This document shows positions 32,901 to 44,739 of a stretch of 64,000 nt of DNA, one piece after another. The first letter of the stretch is position 1. Every line of letters begins with the position of its first letter. The notes beneath the pieces were generated by a model. That model did not search any database, was not told the origin of the DNA, and worked only from the letters and a program-made list of their open reading frames with translations. Position numbers and translations under genes: made by a program. The DNA comes from Membranipora membranacea. Taxonomy: Eukaryota; Bryozoa; Gymnolaemata; Cheilostomatida; Membraniporidae. The stretch is taken from assembly GCA_914767715.1 (NCBI GenBank), contig OU612066.1, positions 26,262,283-26,326,282 on the forward strand. The letters run 5' to 3'.

Positions 32901-35900
32901 TTTTTGTACATAATCTCCTAGCGAGTTGATCACATGTGTGCAAATCCCGGGATGGTCGTCTACACCTTGCATCCACCTTAAATTCAAATTCAGTCATTTA
33001 CTAAACATGGTTGATTTGCTATATAGTGTTTTAGGGTACTTACTGCTACAAGTATATTAGCGCCAGTCCTCTACCATGAACATATAAATATTGTATATTA
33101 TGGTAAAACTGATTAACTCAAATCAAAATAACAGTATTGTAAAATGTTGATTTATCTTCTCAATTTCAATGCTGGAAAAGGATCAATTGACTATAGTTTT
33201 AACTTACATAGTTAGTGTCCGTGGAGCTGGTAGCTTATTTTTGAAAACAGTCCTCAAGAATTCATATGACTTTGGCCCGTATAGATGTAATGTCAGGGCA
33301 AATCTCTTTTGTAAGTCGCTGTAGCTTTTACTATCTTTAAACAGCTCCATTGGCATGTCTATAAAAATTAAAAATAGCGGCATTGTAGATTGCTGCCTAA
33401 ACCATGAAATCTAGATTGATCTTATAAATGGTCAAGCTTTTAAACTTCTCACTAATGAGTATAGAGCAACACAGAGCTACTCAAATAGATGAAGCAAAGA
33501 AGATAATATTTCAGTTTTTTTCTCCCTCATCAACCTTAAAATTTCACATGTAGGACGCCTCGATATCCAGCAAAGTACCATTTTAATATTTGTAATTCTA
33601 GTTGGGGTTACCCTGAAATTTGCTCATTTGTTGTCTGAGCTCATCCGACATCTTGTCGCTCTTTTCCAGCGTGTCCTTCATAAGCTTTTTTTGTTTTTTT
33701 AGTATTTTATGCTTCCTCTCTGTTTGATAACCTGCTATTGACTTCTGTGAGAGCTGGCGTTTTAGGAATCTGATGTGATCTTCTGGGGTCACTCGCAATG
33801 CATATGCATGCTCCTTCCTATCACCAATTGGAATCTGTAAATTACAAGGATGGCCGGTCTGAGTATTTAACATCAGATAATAAAAGTGTATGGGTTTGAA
33901 TTTTGATCATCATCTTATCTGTGTGACGGTTGTGACGTAACACTGGGATTGCCCGCTTATTCTTACTGTCGATAGACTGCCGTCACCTTGGAAGTTTGAG
34001 AGGCCATAACTTCCTCAATATTTGGATTCTAAAGCAGGAATTCGCTCACATGATAGAATAAAATATGGAGAATAAGATGTGCTACATAATAGCAACCTCA
34101 AACTAAGTCTTTAACTAGACACGCTTTGTCCCTACCTGGAAGAGCTGGTCCCTTTCTGGTAGAGCTGGTCCCTTTGGGGAGCTATCCTCACTCACAGAAT
34201 CGCTAACCAGAAAGTCTCTAGTACTAGAACATGTTTCCTGTAGAAACAAAGAAATAGGGATGCATGGTGGTGTTTGTTATTCGAAATTGTTATTCAAATA
34301 TCTATTTGCGATCAAAGCTATTATTTGTATGGTTGTGTAAATAATATTATATTAATCCGTAACTATCACATTTGGATGATCTATTGGCTATTTTTTTTTA
34401 TAGATTCCATCGCCTTGGCCTACCTCGTGATCAAAGTCTTCATTCTGAAGTGGGATTTTGTACTTTGGAAAAACCACCACAGCTGATGTACTTGGCTCAG
34501 AAATCCCAGACTTATCCTACAAAAAATGTAAATATCTTATCTTATAATATGATATCATTGAATTGTACTATTCTGATATATACTGAAATGGAATTCAATG
34601 TATAATATATATAGCCCGAGAGACTACAATGGTAGTGGACAATACGGCGGACGATGTTACAGTTCAAACTTATGTCTGTACCGCAACCTCCATTCTATTT
34701 AACGAATGATGAATCGCCTCACCTGATTTATATTGTTAGCTAGTGCCAGAGAAAGGCGATCACAGGCTGTCTCCGGTGTCCTTGGTGTATGTACTGTATG
34801 TAGAGTAGAAGCTATATGCTTGCTCGCTGACTGAATGATACTAAATGGGAAGTTGCCCATAGATGGAGCATCTGTAGACTTATCCTAAAACAATGTAAAT
34901 TTTTGTTAATAATGATATATAGCCCTTGAGGAACTACAAACAATTTAGACAGTTTGATGCTTGATGTCGAGGCTAAACGTTGCCTGTACCACAATTTCCA
35001 TTTTATTTAAAGAAAAATGAATCGCCTCACCTGATTTAAATTGTTAGCTAGTGCCAAAGAGAGGCGATCACAGGCTGTCTCTGGTGTCCTTGGGGTATCA
35101 ACTGTTCGGACGTTACTATCTAGACTGCTGCTCTCTGTTTCAGATGTGAAGAAGGGATGAGAGCTGGACTTATCCTAAAACGAGGTACACACAGACTTGA
35201 GTTCAGTGGATGTATATGATTGGTGATTGAAAGCTTTTTATTATCTAAGCGTAAGTATTCTTGCCATTATATTGCTCCCTAAGGCATTGTTGTTGCTAGG
35301 AAGAGCTCCAACCTCACCTCTCACCCGTCTTACTCCCTGCCAACAGAGTAACTCATCCTCCCTGCTGCCAAGAATTAGTTTCTCCCAAGAGTTATCCGCC
35401 TTTGAAATATAAGCAGATAACTCCTTATGCGGAGTTTTAGGTTAGTTGCACCAGGGAGTATCCCAAACTCCCTGGTTGCACCAGCCTTTTACTTGCCAGT
35501 ATTAGAAGATCCTGGCTATTTTTTTATATATTGCATTGCCTTGGCCTACCTCGTGATCAAAGTCTTCATTCTGAAGTGGGATTTTGTACTTTGGAAAAAC
35601 CGCCACAGCTGATGTACTTGGCTCAGAAATCCCAGACTTATCCTACAGAAAATGTAAATATCTTATCTTGTAATATGATATATATAGCCCGAGAGACTAC
35701 GATGATAATGGACAATACGGCGGATGATAAAACAGTTCAAACTTATGTCTGTACCGCAACCTCCATTCTATTTAAAGAATGATGAATCGCCTCACCTGAT
35801 TTATATTGTTAGCTAGTGCCAAAGAGAGGCGATCACAGGCTGTCTCTGGTGTCCTTGGGGTATCAACTGTATGTAGAGTAGAAGCTATAGGCTTGCTCGC

Positions 35901-38280
35901 TGACTGAATGATACTAAATGGGAAGCTGCCCATAGATGGAGCATCTGTAGACTTATCCTAAAACAATGTAAATTTTTGTTAATAATGATATATATAGCCC
36001 TAGAGGCACTACAAACAATTTAGACAGTTTGATGGTTGATGTCGAGGCTGAACGTTGCCTGTACCACAATTTCCATTTTATTTAAAGAAAAATGAATCGC
36101 CTCACCTGGTTTAAATTGTTAGCTAGTGCCAAAGAGAGGCGATCACAGGCTGTCTCTGGTGTCCTTGGGGTATCAACTGTATGTAGAGTAGAAGCTATAG
36201 GCTTGCTCGCTGACTGAATGATACTAAATGGGAAGTTGCCCATAGATGGAGCATCTGTAGACTTATCCTAAAACAATGTAAATTTTTGTTAATAATGATA
36301 TATATAGCCCTAGAGGCACTACAAACAATTTAGACAGTTTGATGGTTGATGTCGAGGCTGAACGTTGCCTGTACCACAATTTCCATTTTATTTAAAGAAA
36401 AATGAATCGCCTCACCTGGTTTAAATTGTTAGCTAGTGCCAAAGAGAGGCGATCACAGGCTGTCTCTGGTGTCCTTGGGGTATCAACTGTATGTAGAGTA
36501 GAAGCTATAGGCTTGCTCGCTGACTGAATGATACTAAATGGGAAGTTGCCCATAGATGGAGCATCTGTAGACTTATCCTAAAACAATGTAAATTTTTGTT
36601 AATAATGATATATATAGCCCTAGAGGCACTACAAACAATTTAGACAGTTTGATGGTTGATGTCGAGGCTGAACGTTGCCTGTACCACAATTTCCATTTTA
36701 TTTAAAGAAAAATGAATCGCCTCACCTGGTTTAAATTGTTAGCTAGTGCCAAAGAGAGGCGATCACAGGCTGTCTCTGAGTTCCTTGGGGTATCAACTGT
36801 TCGAACGTTACTATCTAGACTGCTGCTCTCTGTTTCAGATGTGAAGAAGGGATGAGAGCTGGACTTATCCTAAAACAAGGTACACACAGACTTAGTTCAG
36901 TGGATGTATATGATTGGCGATTGAAAGCTTTTTATTATCTGGCCCCAAACTAAGTATAAGTATTCTTGCCATTATATTGCTCCCTAAAGTATGGTTGTTG
37001 CTAGGAAGAGCTCCAACCACACCTCTCACCTATCTTGCTCACTGCCAATAATTAGTTTCTCCCAAAAGTTACCCACCTTTGACATATAAGCAGATTATTA
37101 CTCCTTATGTGGAGCTTAAGGTTAGATGCACCAGCCTTTTACTTGCCAGTAATAAAATTTAACGTGAAGATCCTGAATGGCTTAGTGTACTGATTTTCTA
37201 TTTTAGTTACTCAAGCATGAATTGAGGATATTTACCTGGATGCAGACTAGTCCACTATCTCTGCTTGAAATAAGTCTTACTTTTTTCATTGGCTGCTCAA
37301 AGGTATCGCCTGATGGGTCATAACTGGTAATCTGAAAACAAATCCATAAATGACTCCTAATGCCCTTGCTTAACCACCTGTTATCTATTAATTGGTATCA
37401 ACTAGGACCATATTGTTAGTTGGACAGCCTCAATGAAAGAAGTCTTCTGAGTATAATACATCTTTTGATATTTATATTGAGTTAATGAAGAACAAGGTAG
37501 CCATGAAATAAAACTAAATCAATTGATCTTGCTCACCTCTTTTTTCACTTGCAACTGTTGCAAGTAGCAATGGTCATGCTCTGCAACATGAGAAACCTGG
37601 AAAAATTCAAGAAGGCGAATCAATCTTTCTGACTACCGATCATTCCACTGTCAATATGATATGGACTGGTATGATGGGCAGAGATGAGAACTTATACCAG
37701 CTTATTTGGTCATAATTCACAGAAACAGAAATCGTCAAATAATTTCAAATATAAGTATTGTACTCACAGGACAAGCTGTGTGTTTCAGTGACCGGTGTTT
37801 GGGATCATTTGTATTAGCATAGCTACCAGGTGGAAAATGTCGTCCACAAATATACTTTTCATTTGTGTTTGTTATTTCTATTTTCAGCACGTCCATCCAC
37901 CATAAACGACTCTTTGTGACCCTGTAGCAAGAACACAAGTACCTTGTTACTGATGCAAAAGAAAGCTTGAGCAGGAGATAAGAGAGTCCTCCCTAGGCGA
38001 AGACAAATTTTTCGTCAATCCATCATTACTTATGAGCATAGTAGCTGTGTTCAAGCTTTTGTTTCTTTTACAATGTACATCAAGAAGGACTTTTGAACAC
38101 AGTCTGTAAGCAATATGATAGATGAATTTGGATAGGATCCTCACTTTTTTGTTAATATCCTTGGCAAAATTATGCTTATCTTGTGCATATCTGGGCAGTG
38201 AAATTGAGACAATATTATACTTACTTATGAAAAGGCACAGTCCGATTGTCATAGACCTGACAGTAACAACACTTTTTCAT
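29980..38280 (-). CDS. P-element (THAP9-like) transposase, 22 exons, 1257 aa
   Basis: Cut-and-paste transposase. Exons, 5' to 3' on the minus strand: 38280-38225, 37921-37768, 37596-37537, 37331-37236, 36869-36726, 36577-36416, 36267-36106, 35957-35796, 35642-35550, 35174-35031, 34884-34723, 34516-34424, 34237-34136, 33834-33612, 33358-33208, 32976-32672, 32518-32220, 32012-31821, 31669-31497, 31251-31106, 30895-30658, 30436-29980. Every phase is consistent. The THAP domain (1-70) has zinc ligands C4, C7, C44 and H47. A repeated linker (123-496) follows, then a basic, probably coiled segment (~531-604). The catalytic core has LMFDEM (D~693), VADG (D~784) and SQDHLELFF (D~1014, E~1017), matching the acidic residues known in P transposase. 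Without the repeats it is about 883 aa, close to vertebrate THAP9. The final exon ends GGTGAGTGA, which also resembles a donor, so an alternative 3' end is possible. Confidence 0.85.
34424..36869 (-). repeat. Amplified linker exons within the transposase gene
   Basis: Three exon types recur, all phase 0-0 and all starting Asp-Lys-Ser: a (144 nt; 36726-36869, 35031-35174), b (162 nt; 36416-36577, 36106-36267, 35796-35957, 34723-34884) and c (93 nt; 35550-35642, 34424-34516). Transcript order is a-b-b-b-c-a-b-c. Types a and b share the C-terminal sequence ETACDRLSLALANN. The tandem b units repeat at exactly 310 bp including the intron and are essentially identical, so they are very recent. The a-b-c cassette itself was duplicated earlier with its flanking introns (compare 35175-35300 with 36870-37010). 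Confidence 0.9.
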
Positions 38281-39127
38281 GTCGCTTCACTGGCAAAACC
38301 AGTACACAACCTTAAAACAGCCTGTTGTCGGTGAGCAAACCTACACATGTTCCAATTGATAGACATAAATTAAATGATAAATAAATGATATGTTTTCTCA
38401 GACTTTGTGATGTTGATACTTATTCATAGGTAAGAGGAGATGCTTCTTGTGACATACGTCTTCATGAACATATTTCGGACATGCCAGACAATAACTTGAT
38501 ATTGCATGACATCTGTGCATCAGTTCAATTTCTCACCTAATCATACTTCAAGTTCATAAAAAATTTGTCTTGATTTCCATTTGGTGAAACACAGAGCCAA
38601 ATAAACCCTAGTGAACTAAAAAGAGCCCTTAGAACCATGCCAAATAGTCTATGAGCATTGAGCTAACAACGAAATAGAAGGTGTTCCCCCATGATGATGC
38701 CTCCATTCAACAGTAAGACTGGAGTTATCATTCCCCTTATGTTTTACCAGTTTAAATATGGCGGTTCTTCGTCTGCTACAATTCTTCCGGATATAGTGCA
38801 GTCTCTAATAAAATATTCATTGATTTATGGATTTGTTTCATAGTGTTTTATTGTTTTATATTATCAAAACAAGCATAAATAAAAGTTGTTATGTTCGAAA
38901 TAACAACCAAATAAAAGAAAAAGACACTAGTTTATACAAATTGTTGTTCATAGAAAATTGATTTTTTTAGTAATCAAACATTGCGCAAACTCCAAAAAGC
39001 TACTAGGGACTGAGCTCGATGTCAATTGAAAATTGTGAGAATGTCTATTGGAAAATACAGCTCCCTGATTGGAGAATGGTGAGTTGAAAATGCTATTCTA
39101 AGAATAGTTCAATTCAATGTATACAAG

Positions 39128-40852
39128 AGATAGTTTTTACTCAGTTAAGTGTGGGTTGTTTGAGAGAGCAATCAAGATGCTGGTGTGCAATTAAAATTCT
39201 CGTCAATTCGCCCTAGTAACCGCTCAGTGTGCGGCATAGTGGTTAAGTGACGTCACATTTACAGTCTGGTGCTTTGATTTTGCAGTCATGACTGAGGCTG
39301 AGTCTTGGGTTGAGCTGCAGTACTTTCTGTGTTTTATATCGGGGCACCCGGCCACAATGCCATGGTCATGCCATTGGGACAAAAATCCAGTGACCTAATG
39401 CCATAGCCATAATGCCATGGCCATAATACCATAGTTGATAACACTTCTGCACACCATACCAATGCCAAATACCAGTTGTACAAAACGCCAGCAGTGTCAA
39501 AATACCAGTTGATATAACGCCGGATTGGACATAATTACATATGAGACAAAATACCATATCCCAAAATACCATTGCCATAATGCCAAAATATGTAACCAAA
39601 AGAGTTCAAGCCAAGCTATATTTTTTTGTTTGGCTGTTAGTTGTATTACAGTTGTGAGTTGCTCTGTTAGAGCAATTGGTTAGATGAGGAGGTGGCTCAG
39701 ATGCTTAGAGCCGTCCCCTTCACTGCGCAAGTCATAAAGTATCTTCATTCAATTTCAATAATGTCTAGGGTTCGATGTGGTGCACAAACTGAGAGGTTGT
39801 GACTTGTAACAAATATTTCCAAACTATTTTCTAGAATATTATGACAAATACCTCGCTGGATTATTACCAACTTTTTTTCGAAAACCAAGTCTTGACTCAT
39901 GCATTTTATTGAGGTTTGTGACAATCAGGACGTTCAAGGTTGAATCTCATGTTGTAAATTTAGTATATGATAATGAGGATATAGATAAGTTTTTTACATC
40001 TCTTCCGACCATATACACATTCAACATACTATTTTTTTCTACGCGAAGTTATAAAGCCAATAATTTACAGAGCTGTTTCATGTAAGATGTGGTGTTACTA
40101 GGCATAATTATATTTTTTCTTTTTCTTGAATGGACATGCAATGAAATTGATTCTTTTGCTTCCAGTTAATGTGAATGTGTAGAATTTTATATGTACAACC
40201 ACCTGTAGCGGACTGGGTGATATGCGCAGGACACAAAATTATGTTCTATTTACAATGAAAAATCTGACAATAATCATTCAGATAGCACAAGCATCTAAGC
40301 TGTAATACACAGGAAAGATTTTGTTTTACAGAACCTTTGCCACAATTTGAAATCATTGGCAAAAGTAAAATTATTTTGTTACGCACGGGACTGAAAACTA
40401 ACATAACTTGTGTAAATTGAACTTCGTAATAATATAACGAAATGTGTGAATATTGTAGTGTAGAGCAAAATTCTCTTATACCGATGCCTATGCCACAATA
40501 TAACCCACCAGTGTTGAAACACTCAGGTCAGCGTACAGGACACCAAAGAATGCTCTGGTGAAAATGGTCATGAAAAATCCAACAGCTGTCCAGGTCCAAA
40601 TTTTAACTCAAGTCAAGTCAAGGAGTTGTCTCTAACTCCTTGGGCAAGCACCCCATTTTTTCCGTTTAATTTCACATATGATTTTCAGTGGAGAACAAAA
40701 CTTACTCAAACATGTTTTTTATGATGGAATTGAGCTTGTGCTCATTGGTAGTTTAAACTCCGCAGCAACACGTTTTATACAGAATATTCTTTTCAAACGT
40801 GATATATTACTAATTTTTAGTCTGGTGCGATGCACAACTTATATTCATTGGT
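39128..40852. other. Intergenic stretch with a degenerate simple repeat
   Basis: At 39355-39600 the sequence repeats variants of CCATAATGCCATGGCCATAAT, a degenerate microsatellite. No coding exon was recognised. Confidence 0.55.
39688..39790 (+). repeat. tRNA-derived SINE head (decayed)
   Basis: GAGGTGGCTCAGATGCTTAGAGC resembles a Pol III A box, and GGGTTCGATGTG 80 bp later resembles a B box. The cloverleaf is not intact. Confidence 0.4.
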
Positions 40853-41470
40853 CAATAATAATAATAATTTTTATTTATAAAACGCTTAGAAATCATTTTT
40901 CAAGAAATAATTAATTCTAAGTATTGCACCTGTGATAAAATATTAAAATTGAAACTTAACTGATAAAATGAATAAAATAATTAAAAGTTTATCATAAAAC
41001 TTGCAATGCGAGAATATGATGATAATATAAATATAACCTACAAGTGGCAACTGCCCAGCGACTATAAATTCACTATAAAAACCTTCGGATACGGGCTATA
41101 GGCCTCACAGAACAGATGGGTTTTCGGGTGGAACTTAGAAGTGGGAGTAGAAGAGAAATTCCGAACTGAGGATGGAAGGGAGTTCCACACTCTTACTAAT
41201 CTACTATGAAAATTGCTCACAAGAGTGTTGGCTATGTTAAAACAAGTGGTTCAAGCAGCCTTGGCAACTGAAACTTAGATCGGCACCTGATGGGCAGAAA
41301 TCAAGCCTACTTGTTATGAAGGTATGAATGAGTGTGGGAATCAGGCTTTCAGGAATAAAGATTTTGATAGATTTTAGACGTTCTAATTGATATAAACGTG
41401 ATTTTCGAAAATCACTGATGTAATATGTTGCCAAATGTCTTGGTATCATGTTGAAAGCTATAAACAAGAT
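40853..41470 (-). mobile_element. LINE 3' fragment, minus strand
   Basis: The plus strand begins with an ATAATAATAATAATTTTTATTTATAAAACGC tail at about 40855, the reverse complement of a common LINE/SINE 3' end. On the minus strand, 41237-41467 encodes LIPTLIHTFITSRLDFCPSG, the conserved (V/I)HAFITSRLDYCN-like motif downstream of LINE reverse transcriptases. The rest of ORF2 is missing, so this is a 5'-truncated, decayed copy. Confidence 0.6.
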
Positions 41471-42642
41471 ATAAAAAAAACATCCAATACAAAGATAATC
41501 ATTATGACTGTTCTAGAAATGGACTTGTATCAGATGTTTGTGTAGGTTTTGTAGGCATTTCCCCATATCTGCATACAACCTGGTCACATTATATCATTCA
41601 ATGACCATCTGTAGGATATGACAACCATTATAACAATCACATTCACTGATATATAAACTAGCCCAAAATAAGTAGAATCATGTAAATATGATGGTGGAGC
41701 ATGAGAAGTGCAATTAATATTTTTAATATATTTAAAAAATGATGCTATGTCGATATGGCACATCACCTAGTAAAGGAGGAAATAATGATAACGGGATAAA
41801 CAAGGAAAGTGGAGGTAAACAAAATCTAAAAATCAACTTATATAATTAATTAATTAATTAATTAATTTAATTAATTCTGAGTTTTGTTTCTTACTCTATC
41901 TACTTCTCATAATAATGAGGAGACTGTGGACTGCCACAAGTTTCACAATCCTAAAATTGATCCATTTTCAAATTGACAGTTGGTTCCATCCATATCAACA
42001 TACCAGTTGTCAGATATGTAAACAGCGGTAAGGGTGGAAGGAAACAGTAATGATGATGGAAACAGCGCAACTGTACCAAAAGTATAAGTAACAGTACCAA
42101 AGGTCAAAGCCAGTGTCAGCAACCCCAAGCCTTCCCCAAAGTCAGCCCACAATGCAGCCATTACAAAATAAAGTACAGTTATGCTGTAGTATGTTGGATA
42201 GGCCCTGGGGGGCGATGTCAGGGAGACATGCCCCAATGCACCTATTAGAGTTGTGTAACAAAAGGCCTTTTGTTTGGTGAACAAAGGAGTACAATGGCAG
42301 GCAAAGTTTGCTTGTCTGAATACATGTTGGATTCGTGTGATTGCATGCTGGGGCGCGTGTATGCTAGGCTCAGTTCTCCACTTTCGCTACACTCATTTGT
42401 GGGTATGCACAATCCACCCGCTGCTACGATATGTAGGAACCACTGGTAAAGGGTATTTCACAACTGTAATTTATTTTGTAATGGCACCACAGCCAAGATA
42501 CAGTTAAGGTAAGCATAAAACAGCTTACAAATTACTGGTCGCTCCGGATGTTTATATTTATAATCTTTAAACAAAAATGCGGTGGTATTAGTCTTTCATT
42601 ATACAGAGCACTTTAAGAAGATGTGAAAGACTTCATGTTTAA
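41471..42642. other. Intergenic stretch, no supported gene
   Basis: Contains a clean (ATTA)n microsatellite at 41841-41875. A minus-strand open frame at 41943-42284 is hydrophobic but matches nothing I recognise and has no clear splice context. Confidence 0.45.
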
Positions 42643-43603
42643 TAGGGGTGTAACGACCTCTTGAGGTTGGACTTGAATTTCGGATATTTGACCTCGGATT
42701 CAACCACAAACCGGAATACCGGACGGATATGTGTTATGTCTGATCCGAAATGATAATACGAATTTAATCAACACTTAGCTTAGCATCATTTATCTCACTA
42801 AAAATGACAAGGAAGGAAGTATGATAGTCATTAATTTGTAGTTCAGATTAGATAATTGAGTTTGGCTGAAAGCACTCAGTGGTGATCAGTAGGCATTCCA
42901 TACCTATCTCATTTTCATAGCTGCTATATTATTGCTGATCAAATTTGATGGATGTGTTTTTTCTGCTGAAATTGAGAGAAGCATCTTTACTCAGATCGTT
43001 GTGAATAATTGTTATCAAATGATGATCCTTGTAACAAACTGTCTATAGTTTGATGTACAAGGTTATCCTCTTCTGCTTCTTCAAAGTAGGAGGACAATTC
43101 CTATCCTTATCACAGCAGAGAGTTTGGTTTGGGACATAGGGGCAGGGAGGTCTCCCACTCTCCCTGATAGGAGCAGGGAGTTTGTTCAAACTCAGTGATT
43201 ATTAACATCGGGGTTTGAGTGAACCTGGCAAATTGAGTGTCTATGCACAAATGCTCAGAGTCAAGAGGTCTTTGTACTCATTAATAATGATCCTTTCAAA
43301 TAATCTGTTTGTGTGAACCTTTCGTCTTGGCTGTTTGAGTGATAAGTTGCACCTTGTAAAATTTTATATCCAAGCAGATATATGCACATTTGAATTAGGG
43401 TAATGGTTCAGGGAAAATATTGTTGAAGGTGTTTATCCATGTATTCAATGACCTTAACTGTACATTATGGTGCAAAAGTACAGCTGCTGGGACTGGTAAA
43501 TTTAGCGTTTGTAGGCGTTATCCGGATTCGATCTGAGGTTGAATTTATGGACCGATCCGATATCCGATCCGAGGTTGCCTAACCCTGATCCGTTCCACCC
43601 CTA
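42643..43603. mobile_element. hAT-like non-autonomous element (961 bp)
   Basis: Inverted ends TAGGGGTGTAACG and (right, reverse complement) TAGGGGTGGAACG. The flanks are ATGTTTAA (42635-42642) and ATGCTTAC (43604-43611), a plausible diverged 8-bp duplication. TIRs of the form (C/T)AGGGGTG(T)AACG and 8-bp duplications are typical of hAT elements. Subterminal blocks rich in GGATCGGATATCGGAT-like and ACCTCGGATT motifs lie at both ends. No transposase ORF is present. Confidence 0.65.
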
Positions 43604-44148
43604 ATGCTTACTAACTTTTTTTTTATTTCAGGTCTTCGCCATAATGACAGAATGATGATTGATGTTGTTCTTGTACTTATTTTCTCCTCTAAATGGACAA
43701 CAGTTCAATCTATTCTTTCAAAATTATTTACAAGCTGCTTACTATGACAGCTAAACATAAGACCATTTTCTTTTATAAAATCACTCAATAAAACAAGAAG
43801 TAAAGGTAATTTACAATGCATCAATGTTTGTTTGTGGCTTTGAAATTTGAACTCAATATCACCTGTCTTCATAGTGCAAAGTATTGTAGCTAGATATTGC
43901 TTACCATATTTTAGTTCAAGTGCAGAAACAGTCGAAATGGTATGGTGTAGCGCTGTGCATTATACATACATAGGAAATATATTAAGACAGCGGGACCGCA
44001 GCCACAGAGTTTCTGAATTTGCAAAATATAATTGGCATTCAGTTCTGGCAGCATTTATTTACTTGGCAACACCTTTATGTGTTGGTTTAATATGATAATA
44101 TGTCATGTTTAGACTCTGGTTTGCAGTAGCACACTTAAAAAACCTTTA
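43604..44148. other. Intergenic stretch between two DNA transposons
   Basis: A pyrimidine-rich tract followed by CAG at about 43632 looks like a splice acceptor, but no convincing exon follows. Confidence 0.4.
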
Positions 44149-44376
44149 TACCCTATAGGAGTTTAGTTTTCGCGGCATTTAGGATTCGCTTTTCGCGTTT
44201 TTGCCTAAGTAGCGAAATTTTATGCCAGCGGAAATTACTTCCTAAGCAATGCTAGCGAAATGTTATGCTAGCGAAATGTTATGTAGCAAATTTTTTGTAT
44301 GCTTCAAATGTCTGTTGGACAGGGCAGGCAGGCAACAAGAAGCAGGCTTGGAACCCAAGAGTGGAGAATTAGTTGG

Positions 44377-44421
44377 CCTGTCTTGACAAGCTTTGTCAGT
44401 AACAAAGCTTGTCAAGACAGG
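44377..44421. repeat. Perfect 20-bp inverted repeat with 5-bp loop
   Basis: Arms 44377-44396 and 44402-44421 are exact reverse complements (CCTGTCTTGACAAG... and ...CTTGTCAAGACAGG). It lies in the 5' part of the pogo-type element, outside its transposase. Confidence 0.85.
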
Positions 44422-44739
44422 AGGCTGTGAATTGTTGTCCAAATGAGTGAGAGAATTGGCAGAACTGACAAGGAGGGAGAGGTAGGTTTTTTTTCTTCCA
44501 AACTTTAAAAACCGGAAACACAGACTTAAAACCTGCTTCAGCATCCCCCCACCCAGAGCACAGGTGTCCCTAGAAAAAAAATTTATGTGAAGAACTTCAT
44601 CAATGATCTCCAAACAAATGCATATTGATACACTGATGAGATATGGTAAGATGTCGTTGAGGCATGACTTTTGAGGCAAAATTCGGGTTTGATGTTTTTC
44701 TTATAGGCTTCTCAATGTAGGCCTAAATTACAGCAGCTA

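Larger units (their letters stand above)
28790..39119 (-). mobile_element. Complete P-superfamily DNA transposon (10,330 bp) carrying a THAP9-like transposase
   Basis: Boundaries come from a perfect 8-bp duplication TATACAAG at 28782-28789 and 39120-39127, and from the 559-bp deletion derivative at 24441-24999, which shares exactly these two ends. The termini CACTGAACTCAATC and (reverse complement) CATTGAATTGAACT form imperfect inverted repeats beginning CA. Known for P elements: 8-bp duplications and CA-initiated TIRs. A short inverted repeat CTATTCT-A-AGAATAG lies at 39093-39107, 12 bp inside the right end. It is retained in the MITE (24973-24987) and could be a transposase-binding site. 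The single gene runs 38280 to 29980 on the minus strand. The intact duplication and open coding frame suggest a recent, possibly active insertion. Confidence 0.9.

Noticed and set aside
28790-39119. A domesticated single-copy THAP9 host gene
   Set aside because: The perfect 8-bp duplications and the MITE sharing both ends show a mobile element.
41943-42284. Hydrophobic 113-codon minus-strand frame as a membrane protein
   Set aside because: No recognisable motif, no splice support, and composition explained by local pyrimidine-rich sequence.
43847-44095. Plus-strand 82-codon open frame after a possible splice acceptor
   Set aside because: The acceptor-like site at 43632 leads to stops, and the frame itself resembles nothing and lacks a donor.
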